Origin: Harmothoe impar
Lineage: Eukaryota; Annelida; Polychaeta; Phyllodocida; Polynoidae
Assembly: GCA_947462335.1 (NCBI GenBank)
Contig: OX381720.1
Location: 43,073,152-43,137,151 of the forward strand
Direction: 5' to 3'
Length of the DNA: 64,000 nucleotides
The notes under the pieces are model-generated. The model was not told the origin of the DNA and ran no database searches. It worked only from the letters and a program-made list of their open reading frames with translations. Shown piece by piece: positions 45,364-54,984 of the stretch (the first letter of the stretch is position 1; the number at the start of each line of letters is the position of its first letter). The translations under genes and the position numbers were made by a program.

Positions 45364-47843
45364 CTTTAAACAAAGAGAATGGATAGGCATTAAAACAGGG
45401 AATCAGATTTATCATAATTGTAATTTCACATACACCACAATTAATAAGCTAGTGATTCTATTGCTAATACCTCTAGCATATGTACACATGGCATTCATGA
45501 ATCATGTACACAAAGGTTGGGATTAATTCTAGAGGGGGAAGGGTGAGGGTTTAATATCAAAATAAAATTGCAATTCCAATACATTTCTAAAATTCCAACA
45601 AGCATGAAATAAAGCAAAAAATCAGGCAATGGCAACTATAACAAGCAGGAGAGGAAGGAACTAAACAGGCAGCTAAACAGACAACATAAAACACTAAACT
45701 ATTCTATTATTGATATACAATTACGTTAATCTGGCGCCACGCGGTGAATGTCCTTACGGACAACCTTCCTGTAAATCAGAAGTCAATGACAATAATCTCA
45801 TGAATTATACAATTAAACTAAGGAAGGACAATGAAATCCAAATATAAGACTACACATTCTTGTTTTCAATGCATTAAGTACATTTAAGTGTGTCTGCCAC
45901 TTGAAGATAACACACACCCGGGAAGTCACTCGCTGAGGCTGCATTGGTGCATCATGCATTATGTCACCCTTAAGGGGTTATAAAGGTTTACAAAATTATA
46001 GTAAAAAGTGACCCTTACCGCTGCTCCCGCACGATTTGCCGGTGCTGGGTCACCTCCTCGCCAGGGTCCACGTCCTCCTCCTCAGTGGAGGCGAGCGGAG
46101 ACCGCGACCGTTCGCGAGCCTGGGCCCGGACGGACCGACGAGCGGTCAAAGGGGCTAGCCTACGAGGGCGTAGCCCACTCGGGCCCAGGCTCACACACGT
46201 CGTGGAGGAGGACGTGGAAGCGACCGCAGCGGACGAGGAGGCGACCGCAGCGGACGAGGAGGCGACCGCAGCGGACGAGGAGGCAACTGCAGCCGACGAG
46301 GAGGCCGCCTTGGTGGGGCCTGCAGGGGTCGGGACCGCCTTCGCCGGGGCTGGGGACGCCTTCCGCGGGGCAGGCTTCCGCGGGGCAGGCTTGGTGGGGC
46401 CCACCGTTGCCTTCACGCGTGCAGTCTGAAAAAAGGCAAGAGGGGATATTAGATCAAGATAAATGAGCATTTTGTCATGTCCAGACATCTATTGTAACAC
46501 TCTGAAACGAAGAGCTTTTATAAGATTACTTGTTTATGTCTAGCAGGCTCTTTTTACATGCCTCTTTACTTTAAAGAAGAAAGATTAAATCAAAGTATTA
46601 ATATTCAACAAAAGCGACTAAGACTTACCACCGAGCTCACAAGAGCCGGGTCGATACGTGCTGGGGCCGCCTTGGCCGGTGTAGGGGTCGCCTTGGCCCG
46701 GGTCGAAGCCGCCTTGGCCGCCTTGGCCGGGGTCGCCTTGCCCGGGGTCGGGGTCGCCTTGGCCGGTGTCGGGGTCACCTTGGCCCGGGTCGGGGTTGCC
46801 TTGGCCGGGGTCGTGGCTGCCGTGGCCGGGGCCGCCTTCCGCTGTAAAGTGGAAAAAAACAAATGATATAACATGGGTAAAGGCTCAATCATACTGCAAC
46901 AATAAATTTTCCTAGTCTCACATTTGAAGGCAGAGACTTGTATGTTTTCCCCTCTATTCATAGTAACTTTACCAAATGAAATTCCACACATGTAGTTTAA
47001 AGGTTAAAGTATTGACTTCTATTGAGGTTTTGACTATACAATCAGTTAAACTTTAAGGTATAAACTCACCCTGAAGAGTGCCACCGGCATCTTCCTGCTT
47101 GGGACGGGTGGAGCAGCTGGGGCGGGTGGAGCAGCTGGGGTGGGTGGAGCAGCCGGGGCGGGTGGTGCACCTGGGGCGGGTGGGGGAGCCGGGGCGAGTG
47201 GTGCAGCGGCAGCAGCGGCTGCAGCGGCCCTCTCCCGTTCCTTCACACGCTGCTTGGAGGCCTTCGAGATCTCGCAACGGCGGCGCTTTCGCTCCGCCGC
47301 CTGCTGCGTGTCGTCGTTGGCCTTATTCTGAAAAAGGACAATTCAATACACTGATGAATCTATTCCAGTACCCAATCTACCCCTTTTACAACAAGGATTA
47401 CATTTTTTTGCAGTATTTAATTAAACAGTATTATCAAATCAAATCATACGTGTTTACTTCTTAGTCTCACATTCACAGGATGTATTTAAAACCATGATAG
47501 TAGGGTGCTCAGATTCAGAAACTCGCACTTCTAATAGGTTCCTAAATATATGTTAACATGCTTAGTTGTCACCGTTAGGTATCCGCATGTAACACATATC
47601 TATTTTGATTTAATCGGGAACCCATTAATTGTGTAGTGTTCTCCTGTCTATCAGGTATGAGAGGTTGATGTAAGACTAAGGTAAACACGCATTTCTCAAA
47701 TACCTAGATAAATACCTAGATAAATAAAATTCATTATACAGTAAAATCTCGTTATAAGGAGCACCTTTTGGCAAGGCGAATATGCTCGTTGTAACCAACC
47801 TTCCTTATAACCGATTTTTGTCATTATATATAAATATATATAA

Positions 47844-47908
<65 letters not shown>

Positions 47909-48823
47909 TACATACATGTATACATATACATATAGGCCTACATATACGTATACATACATACATACATACATACATACATACATACATACATACATACATA
48001 CATACATACACAGGGAAGTCCTGACAAAGAAGCCCTCCCCCCTCCCCTCACAGGTCCGCACCTACACCCCTGTAGGCCGCCCACATCACAGGGAAGTCCT
48101 GACAAAGAAGCCCTCCCCCACAGGTCCGCGCCTACATCCCTGTAGGCTGCCCACATCACAGGGAAGTCCTGACAAAGAAGCCCTCCCCCCTCCCCTCACA
48201 AGTCCGCACCTACATCCCTGTAGGCTGCAGGGAAGTCCTGACAAAGGCTGGTCCACACAGCATCAGTGAGGATATGTGAGATTTTCCCTTATTTAAAAAA
48301 ACACTTACTATGTTGAAAATATTTGCTCCTTATAAACGATTTTTGGCTAGAAATGCTCGTTCTAATGATGATTTTTTACTATAGAAAAGTATAGAAAATG
48401 ATTTGGCAAAGCAAATGTGCTCCTTATAACCGTCTGCTCCTTATAACCGTCCTCCTTATAACGAGATTTCACTGTAATTGTTAAATACAAAGGGTAAGAA
48501 CATGATACACAATTAGTCCACGGTTAGAAAGCTCTTAATATCTTTAAACAAGTTTATCACATTGAAAGCTACATTTTACAGAAAAAACTACTCACATAGA
48601 TATATAAGTTTTAAATCATTACATACAGGCCCTGTACATTACTATATTAGTGTATGCTCATACTCACCCTGTCAAACTCCCGCTTCTTCCGGTCAGCCTC
48701 ATCATCATGGAATTGGGCAGGCTGCCGGTCTCGGAAGTCTTTGTTGACTTGCGCGCGTGACTTCTTCTCCTCCGGGGGGAGAGCTTTCCGGCCTCCGCCA
48801 GGGGCCCTCTTCCTCCCTGTCAT
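42282..48823 (-). CDS. Transposase-like protein, spliced, about 1,371 aa (5 coding exons)
   Basis: I join exons 48823-48668, 47327-47070, 46841-46629, 46425-46019 and 45363-42282. All introns are GT-AG with good donors (GTGAGT, GTGAGT, GTAAGT, GTAAGG) and pyrimidine-rich acceptors. The first three junctions are phase 0, and the last (phase 2) enters exactly the frame of the 974-codon terminal ORF. The ATG directly follows a TTTCATTTCAG acceptor, implying a non-coding first exon. Residues 1-345 are basic and low-complexity (Ala/Pro/Lys). About 451-484 is a likely coiled coil, and 505-605 are [13 protein letters not shown] repeats. About 640-1060 is a transposase-like core with candidate acidic residues D915, D998 and D1039. 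About 1276-1347 is a chromo/SH3-like domain. It resembles an unnamed, widespread invertebrate transposon-protein family, with some likeness in motif order to Sola-type transposases; that superfamily link is a guess. Intact reading suggests a young copy. Confidence 0.75.
45726..45768 (-). CDS. Alternative terminal exon giving a short isoform
   Basis: After the acceptor TCTGATTTACAG, the frame set by exon 5 (phase 2) stays open for 14 residues ([14 protein letters not shown]) and then stops. Using it would yield a protein of about 358 residues with the basic N-terminal part but without the catalytic-like core. No obvious AATAAA follows on this strand, so use of this exon is uncertain. Confidence 0.4.
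46019..46425 (-). CDS. Coding exon 5 (low-complexity, basic)
   Basis: It is bounded by CCTTTTTTCAG and GTAAGG. It encodes [20 protein letters not shown], a four-fold SSSAAVA repeat, an Arg/Ser-rich patch, and an acidic [12 protein letters not shown] end. It ends in phase 2. Confidence 0.75.
46629..46841 (-). CDS. Coding exon 4 (histone-H1-like AK/TP repeats)
   Basis: It is bounded by CACTTTACAG and GTAAGT and is 71 codons long in phase 0/0. It encodes repeats of the type [14 protein letters not shown], a composition like linker-histone tails. Function is inferred only as non-specific nucleic-acid contact. Confidence 0.75.
47070..47327 (-). CDS. Coding exon 3 (basic helix then Ala/Pro repeats)
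   Basis: It is bounded by CCTTTTTCAG and GTGAGT and is 86 codons long in phase 0/0. [20 protein letters not shown] and [12 protein letters not shown] form a charged helical segment that could be a nuclear-localisation signal, followed by an A9 run and APPAPAAPP repeats. Confidence 0.75.
47825..47905. repeat. (TA)n microsatellite with interspersed AAATA
   Basis: It is a near-perfect alternating run inside the Tigger-like MITE. Confidence 0.9.
47906..48010. repeat. (CATA)n microsatellite
   Basis: About 20 CATA units, with CATATA/CGTATA variants in the first half. Confidence 0.9.
48668..48823 (-). CDS. Coding exon 2 with start codon
   Basis: It is 52 codons in one frame: [20 protein letters not shown] ... 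[10 protein letters not shown]. The ATG follows the acceptor CAG directly and the exon ends in a GTGAGT donor. This is the only ATG that opens a frame joining all downstream exons in phase. Confidence 0.7.
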
Positions 48824-49153
48824 CTGAAATGAAAAAGAGCAATAAATCAGGGATGTGTTTCTTACTATAAAAGGTTAATAAATAATTACAATATGGCCCA
48901 TATCATCCACAAGTGATCTAATATTGACATAAAAAAATTGTGCCAAGTTTGGCCTTTATACAAGGACAATATTGCTCAATTACCAGAATTTAGGGCCTAG
49001 TGGTGACCCCACCATGGTAGGTCAAAAATTAACTTGCCAATATGCACCAAATGACTTTTTGGGAAGATGTTAATACTATAGGGGCATACTGTATTAAAAA
49101 ATGGAGACGATTGAAGGATTGTAAGTATGTTATATTAAGCGAAAACAGCGTCG
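48824..49153. other. Intron 1 of the transposase-like gene, proximal part
   Basis: No further structure is visible; it leads into the right-hand motif cluster. Confidence 0.45.
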
Positions 49154-50264
49154 GGTGACTCCGAGACCGAAATAAAATTTCCTATAAATGTAGGTTAAAC
49201 AACTGGAAGCATCAGATTTCTGGTTTAGGGTGCTAGAGGGGGTGGGTAGGACGCAGGGAGACTCGACATAACTGAATTATATTGGATATTAACAATTCTG
49301 TGTGGTTTATACGAGTGCGTCGGCGAGGTGGGTGACTCCGAGACCGAAATAAGGCGCAAATTCTTAAATCACCCACAGTCGCTAAATATATGCAGCCAGG
49401 GTAGTTCAAACGCATTAATATGATCAAGAGGGGGTTGGAGTACACAGTAAACCACAGAATATTGCGAATTTAGTGAAATTAATATGTAATTTTGGCCATT
49501 TTCGGCGGAATTTTCGAATATTTTCACTTTTTTTTTCCGTTTCCACCTCATACATAAAGAAATACTGGATGGATATCAACCAAAAGGCAGTGGAGACTGT
49601 GGCTATGTATAATCTATTAATTCTGATCACTTTCTACCAGCAGCGAACAATATTAAGGAGCGCAGAGCAATTTTACAGCCCTCGCTTATTTCGGTCCCGG
49701 AGTCACCCCGCAGACCGCCCGTGTTGTTTACTACGAATGCGAACCAGCGTCAAGGCGCGTGGGTGAAATTTCGCCGGGAGACGACTTAGAATAGTGATTT
49801 ACAGCGTATATAGGTTGTTTTGACTCGCTAAAAGCACATGTAGGGGGGGTACAGACCATCGACATTCAATACACAGTTGTAATTTTCCCGATCCCTTACC
49901 TTTTGTGCCGAAAAATGGCGAAATCCTTGGTTGCGTTTGGTGACTCCGGTACCCAAATAGTGTGGAAGCGTCCAAGATGGCCGACCAGCAAGTTCCCGGA
50001 TGTAGATCAGCGTTTGCGGCGGTTTGAGGCGCCTCCTAGTTTCCCGCGTTAGAACCGCCTTATTTCGGTCCCGGAGTCACCCCGAGGCGCTCACACCATG
50101 TTTCAATGCGAAAGCAATACACATCGGCCAGCCCGACCAACCAACTCTATTCTAACTTCACCCCCTGGCACCAGTAGACCATATGGGAAGAAGAATTAGA
50201 TATCAAGTTATACTAAGACCTATGAGACGGTAAAACAACGAGGGTGACTCCGAGACCGAAATAA
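49154..50264. repeat. Right-hand cluster of the 22 bp end motif
   Basis: Copies lie at 49154-49175 (forward), 49331-49352 (forward), 49686-49707 (inverse, CCC variant), 49939-49960 (forward, GGTACCCAAAT variant), 50060-50081 (inverse, CCC variant) and 50243-50264 (forward). The spacing is irregular, unlike the left array. Confidence 0.85.
49900..50059 (-). promoter_or_regulatory. Candidate first non-coding exon and promoter region
   Basis: On the minus strand, CGGCCATCTTGGACG (YY1-type initiator motif, near 49975) is followed by a 5' leader and an AAAAG/GTAAGGG donor at 49900/49899. Splicing to the acceptor before 48823 would place the coding start directly at an exon edge. The leader contains a variant copy of the end motif. 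The start site itself is inferred. Confidence 0.45.
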
Positions 50265-50825
50265 CGTATCGCAATACACATGTGCTCCTGGAGGCTAGAA
50301 TGTTGGAATTTTTTCAATTTTTTTTTTTTCCAGTATTAGACCAAATAGTTACCTAACAAGGTGGCATACACTGAATACTGTGTTGTTCTCCTTTATATAC
50401 TACATATAGGTAACAAAAATAATGGACATTGACAAATTGTGCCGACAATACACACATAAAAGGCTCTGGAGAAAAAAATACGGTACATATTGAGTGAAAT
50501 CCTCGTGAATTGATTGACTATACCATAGGCCTAATAGAAAATGATATTAGGGATAGGCTGTTACTGTCTGAGAAGACATGGGAGACATGTAAAACATGTT
50601 ATTTTAAGGGTTTTTGGGGTTTTTAGGGTATTTTGGGCCTTTGGAGGGCCAGAAAACGGAAAATATTGGGCCAATACACAAAAAATAAAAAAATTCTGAA
50701 TTGTTAGGATGTTTTCTCACATATACCAACTTTTTGGAAAAATTGGTGCAAAACTGGTTATTCTGTAGGGCTATAGGCCTGAAAAGGGCCAGAAATAGCC
50801 AAAACAACATAGGTCAGAGGTTTGA

Positions 50826-50828
<3 letters not shown>
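50265..50828. other. Non-coding stretch
   Basis: The only internal structure is the string GGGTTTTTGGGGTTTTTAGGG (as GGGTTTTTGGGG then TTTTTAGGG) near 50606, followed by GGGCCTTTGGAGGGCC. Confidence 0.45.

Positions 50829-50873
<45 letters not shown>
50829..50873. repeat. (TA)n microsatellite
   Basis: An uninterrupted alternating run of about 44 bp. Confidence 0.95.
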
Positions 50874-50875
<2 letters not shown>

Positions 50876-50878
<3 letters not shown>

Positions 50879-51612
50879 TAAACAGGCCTAACATATCCGC
50901 CTGCCCTTATGCCTCAAACACTATGTAGGTTGAAATCATAGCAAACTTCCCTAAAATATCAACTTGCCTTTATGCCTCAAGCACTATATAGTGTGCCAAT
51001 ATACCAAATAGGCCTTGAATAACAACTTGCCCCTATGCCTCAAAACCTATATAGTCAGCTAATGTACTAAACAACCCTAAAATATCTGCCTGCCCTTATT
51101 CCTCAAACACTATATAGTGTGCCAATATACCAAATAGGCAGGGGCGTGGCAACCGGGGGAGACAGGGGGGACATGTCCCCCCCACTTTTGACCAACCCCA
51201 AAAAAGGTCAAAGCAAAAAGGTCAAGTAAAAAGGGGACAAAAGGGTCATAATACCCCTATGTCCCCCCTACTTGAAAACTGCTTGCCACGCCCCTGATAG
51301 GCCCTAGATAACAACTTGCCCTTATGCCTCAAACACTATATAGTCAGCTTATGTATTTAACTGCAGTAAAATATCAACTTGCCCTTATGCCTCAAACACT
51401 ATATAGGTTGATATTATAGCAAACTTCCCTAAAATATCCACTTGCTCCTATGCCTCAAATGCTATATAGGTTGACAACATAGCAAAGTGCCGTAAACTAT
51501 CATTTTGCCTGTATGCCTCAAACACTATATAGTCAGTTAAAGTACTTAACTACTTCAAGATGTCCACTTGCCCTTTTGCCTCAAATGCTATATAGTGTGC
51601 CAATACTATGGC
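50876..51612. repeat. Minisatellite, about 62 bp unit, nine diverged copies
   Basis: Each unit carries TAAAATATC-AACTTGCCCTTATGCC, then TCAAACACTATATAG, with three alternating tail types (GTGTGCCAATATACC, TCAGCTAATGTACT, GTTGA..ATAGC). The array is interrupted by one MITE. Confidence 0.9.
51139..51296. mobile_element. 158 bp MITE inside the minisatellite, 5 bp target duplication
   Basis: TIR CAGGGGCGTGGCA / TGCCACGCCCCTG with ATAGG directly repeated on both sides. A neighbouring unit of the same minisatellite (51010-51020) preserves the uninterrupted CCAAATAGGCC, i.e. the empty site. The CAGGGGCG terminus suggests a hAT-type non-autonomous element, although 5 bp is shorter than the usual 8 bp duplication. 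Confidence 0.85.
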
Positions 51613-53400
51613 CTTATGGTGTTTGTGGCCTAAGGGCCCCACAGCCCCCTACTAAGGAACCTGCAACCTCGGTATACTTTACGAACTCTGATGATGCACC
51701 CAAACCTTTTCGAATAGAACAACTTGATGACTGTGAAGTAATCTGTAAAACCAAAAATGAGGAGAAATCTCCTGACGATGTACCTCTTTTGAAAACTATG
51801 ATTGCAGTCCTGCTGACCCCAGATGACCCTTAATTTCCCCTCATCTGCCCACCAAAGTGCCCATAGATACCACCTTTTTTGTACTAGAATCCCGGGCACG
51901 CTTGGCTACCCAAGCAAGTGACCCCAACTATGTATATGTGTACATACCAGACGGTAAGACGCCATACCCAAAAGAATGCTGTGCCATTTACTATGTAAAT
52001 TGTATACATGAGGGGGGTTTGTTCTGAGAGCTGTCCCTCCTCCAATTTACTAATAATTTACTACCAGAATAATGAATAACTATTAGTTTCCCCCCCCCCC
52101 CTCCCACACCGTCCCAAATATGCTGGACAGTTTATTCAATATAGAGGTTGATATAGTTGTATAGAATTCAATATTTTAGATTGTAGTCATCGGTTTTTGT
52201 ACCAGAATCCTAGACGTAGTTAGAGGTCAGTGGTATATGTAACTCGCTGGGGTTGCATTTAAGACAGTGTAGGCCTATACAGTATTGCAAATTGAAAATG
52301 AAAGTACTGTGCAATATATACAAACACCAAAGGTAAATGAATTTACCCTAAGGGCCCAGCCACATGCAGCTCCAAATGTTGTAGGGGCTTCATAATAAGG
52401 GATCACTAAATGAGACGACTGTCAAAAAATTCATTTCTAATTTTTAGAAAATATTTCTCATTTCCTAAATGAGAACATTTAGGAAATCAATTTTGCCTAA
52501 GTCAGTAATGATTTATGTAATTAAGACATAGGTCCAACTCGCGACACCAATCAATATCATGTATGACAGGGATAAATAATTTGATGGTGATCATATCAAA
52601 ATCCCGTTACAACCATCAGAATACATTCTAATGCCATTCAAGCATGAAATTATGGAAGGAATTTGATAAGCACATAATTATGATGTATAGTTTTCACACA
52701 TATCTATTAAATTGAACATGCTCAACTGATTTACTGAACCCTGCAAATTGCCCCCCCCCCCCTCTAGGAAATTTCTTATTTGAGAAAATGAAATAATCAG
52801 TGCTGTCTGGCAGACAATAGAACATTGACCTACAAATATTTGTCAGCTGTTTGTAAGGATATGGAGGTTGAGATTGTAGAATGTAGCGTAATGATAAAGA
52901 CGTACATTACTCTAGATTGGTTGTAGCCTAAGTAGGCATAGTATTTATCCACAGTGAATGTAGCCTATAGGATGGGAAATTCATTTATAGTTAGACTGAC
53001 ATAAGTGGATACCAAGTGGGTTTGGATCAATAGCAGATGGACACATGACGGCCTATGATGTCAAGACAACGTCGAATGACGTTAAGGTGGGCATCGAGGG
53101 TCCTCGAGAACACTCCTAACCCTGAGGCAGTCGATGTGGGACACTTCACATTGGACGCCACAGGTGTCCTACACCCTCAGAAAAGTGAGAGTCATTGTCG
53201 CTAAAACTACCTTCACCTGAGGGTCAGGCACCTCTGTTTACAGAACATGTAGTGATCTGGCTAATGCCATTTAATTACATAATTGTACCGCTTAAATAGG
53301 GGAAAATTGACATTAAATAATGAATATCCAAAACCATCCGCACCACAGGGGTAATTCTACATCACTTGTGATTGCATATTTGTAATTTTTACATTTTTTG
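51613..53400. other. Non-coding stretch with C-runs
   Basis: C-runs lie at 52090-52099 and 52750-52761. A 106-codon frame ending at 51833 starts in the minisatellite and has no family signature. A repeat piece related to 36660-36715 lies at 51925-51970. Confidence 0.45.
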
Positions 53401-53700
53401 ATAGAGGCCCCTGAAGGCCCCATGGCATATAAAAATTGACCCTGGAGGGGGATGTGGCCCATAACATAGGGAGACTTGAGAAGAGGAGGGTTGAAGAACC
53501 TTGGAAGAATAATGTTGAAGCCTCTAAGATGGCTTAGGGACTATGGAGGATGGATTGAGGACCCTGGAGGAAGGGAACCCTGAAGCCTGGAGGGACTATG
53601 AGGAACCATAAAAAGAGAAGGAGCCTGGAGGATGGTTGGGTGACCCTGGAGGGCCAATGTGGGAAGAGCGTTCCATCACCCTTACTTCTCTATGGTGTCC
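53401..53700. repeat. Degenerate CCTGGAGG/GACCCTGGAGG low-complexity region
   Basis: The words CCTGGAGG, CCTTGGAAG and ACTATGGAGGA recur irregularly every 15-40 bp. Confidence 0.5.
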
Positions 53701-54059
53701 CGCACAACACATTTGGTGCCCCGTTTTTTCTCCTGGGTGTTTGACCCCATCATTATGTAAACTGATACCTCCTCCAGGGTGTCCCTGCTAACCTCTATTG
53801 TGACTTGTCCTTTCTATGGCATGTCTCCAAATCTTATGGAACCTATTTTTTCCCTGGAGGGGGGTCATAATGAAAGACAGGCCCTTGGCAGGGGGTCCAA
53901 AACTGGAAAAGCCTCCATGCTCAAAATTAAAAACGGTCCACTGAGAAACCCGTGAACATGCATGATTCCACAGGAGCATGCAACTTTAGGGGGGCGGGGC
54001 ATTTCTCAAAATCCGAAAGAAGTTGGGGGGGAGGTCGAGATTACTTTCAGCTAACTAGT

Positions 54060-54072
54060 GGGGGGGGGGGGG
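54060..54072. repeat. Poly-G run
   Basis: An uninterrupted run of about 13 G. Confidence 0.9.
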
Positions 54073-54116
54073 CGGAATAAAAATGGCTGTTTTGGGAAAA
54101 CCCACCAAGCCCCCTA

Positions 54117-54982
54117 CCCAGTGGGCACAGAACCTTGATTCAACTTTGACAACCGGTTGATATAGGGTTACAGGGTAGATCAACCTGTTTTCAACATTGA
54201 TGCAATGTTACTATTTCAACATTGTCAACCAACACCTGTTTCAACATTGATGCAATGTTTGAATATCAACCTTGAATCAACCATGTGTTTCCCACCTTTC
54301 CCACTAGGTGCCTCCACAACCTACTCCTTGGCATTTCTTTCTACATGCTACATCTATTTTCCCTAATTGTAAGCTCTTATTTTCTCACCTATGTATACAA
54401 TGATCAAGATGTCATTGATTTTCATTGACAACTATGATATATGCATTTGGTTGATATTTGGAATTAAACGACAAGAATACATGCATGGTTTCATTAAGAC
54501 ACCCTTTATGTTGCTAAGAATGATAGATAAAGCCATAGTCCTGACCAGGTCAGTTTGAAGTGGATATGAACGCCTCTTAGTGTGATCATCAGAAGTCATT
54601 AATGTTCCCTACCCTGGATGCATATGGTGCTAGAATTAGCATTTGATCTAGAAGAAATGAGGGGGGGGGGTGTTGTAATGAAAATATATAAATTACAAGG
54701 AATGCATCTACATAAGAATACTACATTTAGGTTGAAAACATGACAATAAACTTAATCTCAAATTATGCACCAGCAATCAATATCAAATCAATGTAAATCA
54801 TCATTTATTATGTTTATTCATTGTTGATTCACAATGGCCACATCAATGTTGAATCACTTATGAATGATCAATGTTGATGACCTCATCAATATCAACTAAA
54901 TGACAACCCTGTATCAACTGTTGATATCAATTCGCTACACACATTGAATCAACATTGAATCAACTGAAGTTTGCCCACTGGG
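54117..54982. mobile_element. CCCAGTGG-type element, 866 bp
   Basis: It begins CCCAGTGGGCACAGAACC and ends GTTTGCCCACTGGG, with TA on both flanks. Both ends carry arrays of TTGATTCAACATTGA-type inverted repeats (54135-54290 and 54790-54965), and the middle is unique AT-rich sequence with a G-run at 54661. It is the longest of three family copies here and has no coding frame. Confidence 0.65.
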
Positions 54983-54984
54983 TA

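Larger units (their letters stand above)
47739..48474. mobile_element. Tigger/pogo-like MITE nested in intron 2
   Basis: The ends CAGTAAAATCTCGTTATAAG and its inverse (CTTATAACGAGATTTCACTG) are flanked by TA on both sides, as expected for pogo/Tigger elements of the Tc1/mariner superfamily. Internal copies of CTCCTTATAACCG repeat the TIR core. The interior holds a (TA)n block (about 47825-47905), a (CATA)n block (about 47908-48010) and four copies of a 70-78 bp unit (starting CAGGGAAGTCCTGACAAAG at 48011, 48089, 48159 and 48228). No transposase is present. Confidence 0.85.
39299..50264. mobile_element. Candidate 11 kb DNA transposon with transposase-like gene and end-clustered motifs
   Basis: A minus-strand spliced gene for a transposase-like protein lies between two clusters of one 22 bp motif: GGTGACTCCGAGACCGAAA then TAA. 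The left cluster starts with a minus-oriented copy (as read on the plus strand, GGTGAC...) at 39299, then seven inverse copies inside a 381 bp array. The right cluster has six copies between 49154 and 50264. The motif is absent between the clusters and I did not see it elsewhere in the window. I infer that the motifs are subterminal binding sites. Exact termini and target duplication were not found: the pair at 39299 and 50060 gives the longest inverted match (GGTGACTCCGRGACCGAAA then TAAGGYGGT). Confidence 0.65.

Noticed and set aside
42150..45390. Long plus-strand open frames (up to 299 codons) and other minus-strand frames over the same interval
   Set aside because: They are shadows of the GC-rich 974-codon minus-strand exon. 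Their translations lack motifs, while the minus frame has conserved transposase-like motifs and in-phase splicing.
46008..47464. Ala/Gly/Arg-rich plus-strand frames resembling collagen-like or proline-rich proteins
   Set aside because: They are antisense to exons 3-5 of the spliced gene; the repeat composition simply mirrors the coding repeats.
47696..48061. Frame rich in MYVCMYVC and IYIYIY
   Set aside because: It is the translation of (CATA)n and (TA)n microsatellites inside a MITE.
50876..51612. Regular repeat-spacer pattern reminiscent of a CRISPR array
   Set aside because: Units are diverged along their whole length with no constant repeat and variable spacer; the context is eukaryotic. 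It is a minisatellite.
51513..51833. 106-codon plus-strand frame with a hydrophilic C-terminal part
   Set aside because: Half of it lies in the minisatellite and the remainder matches no family I can recognise.
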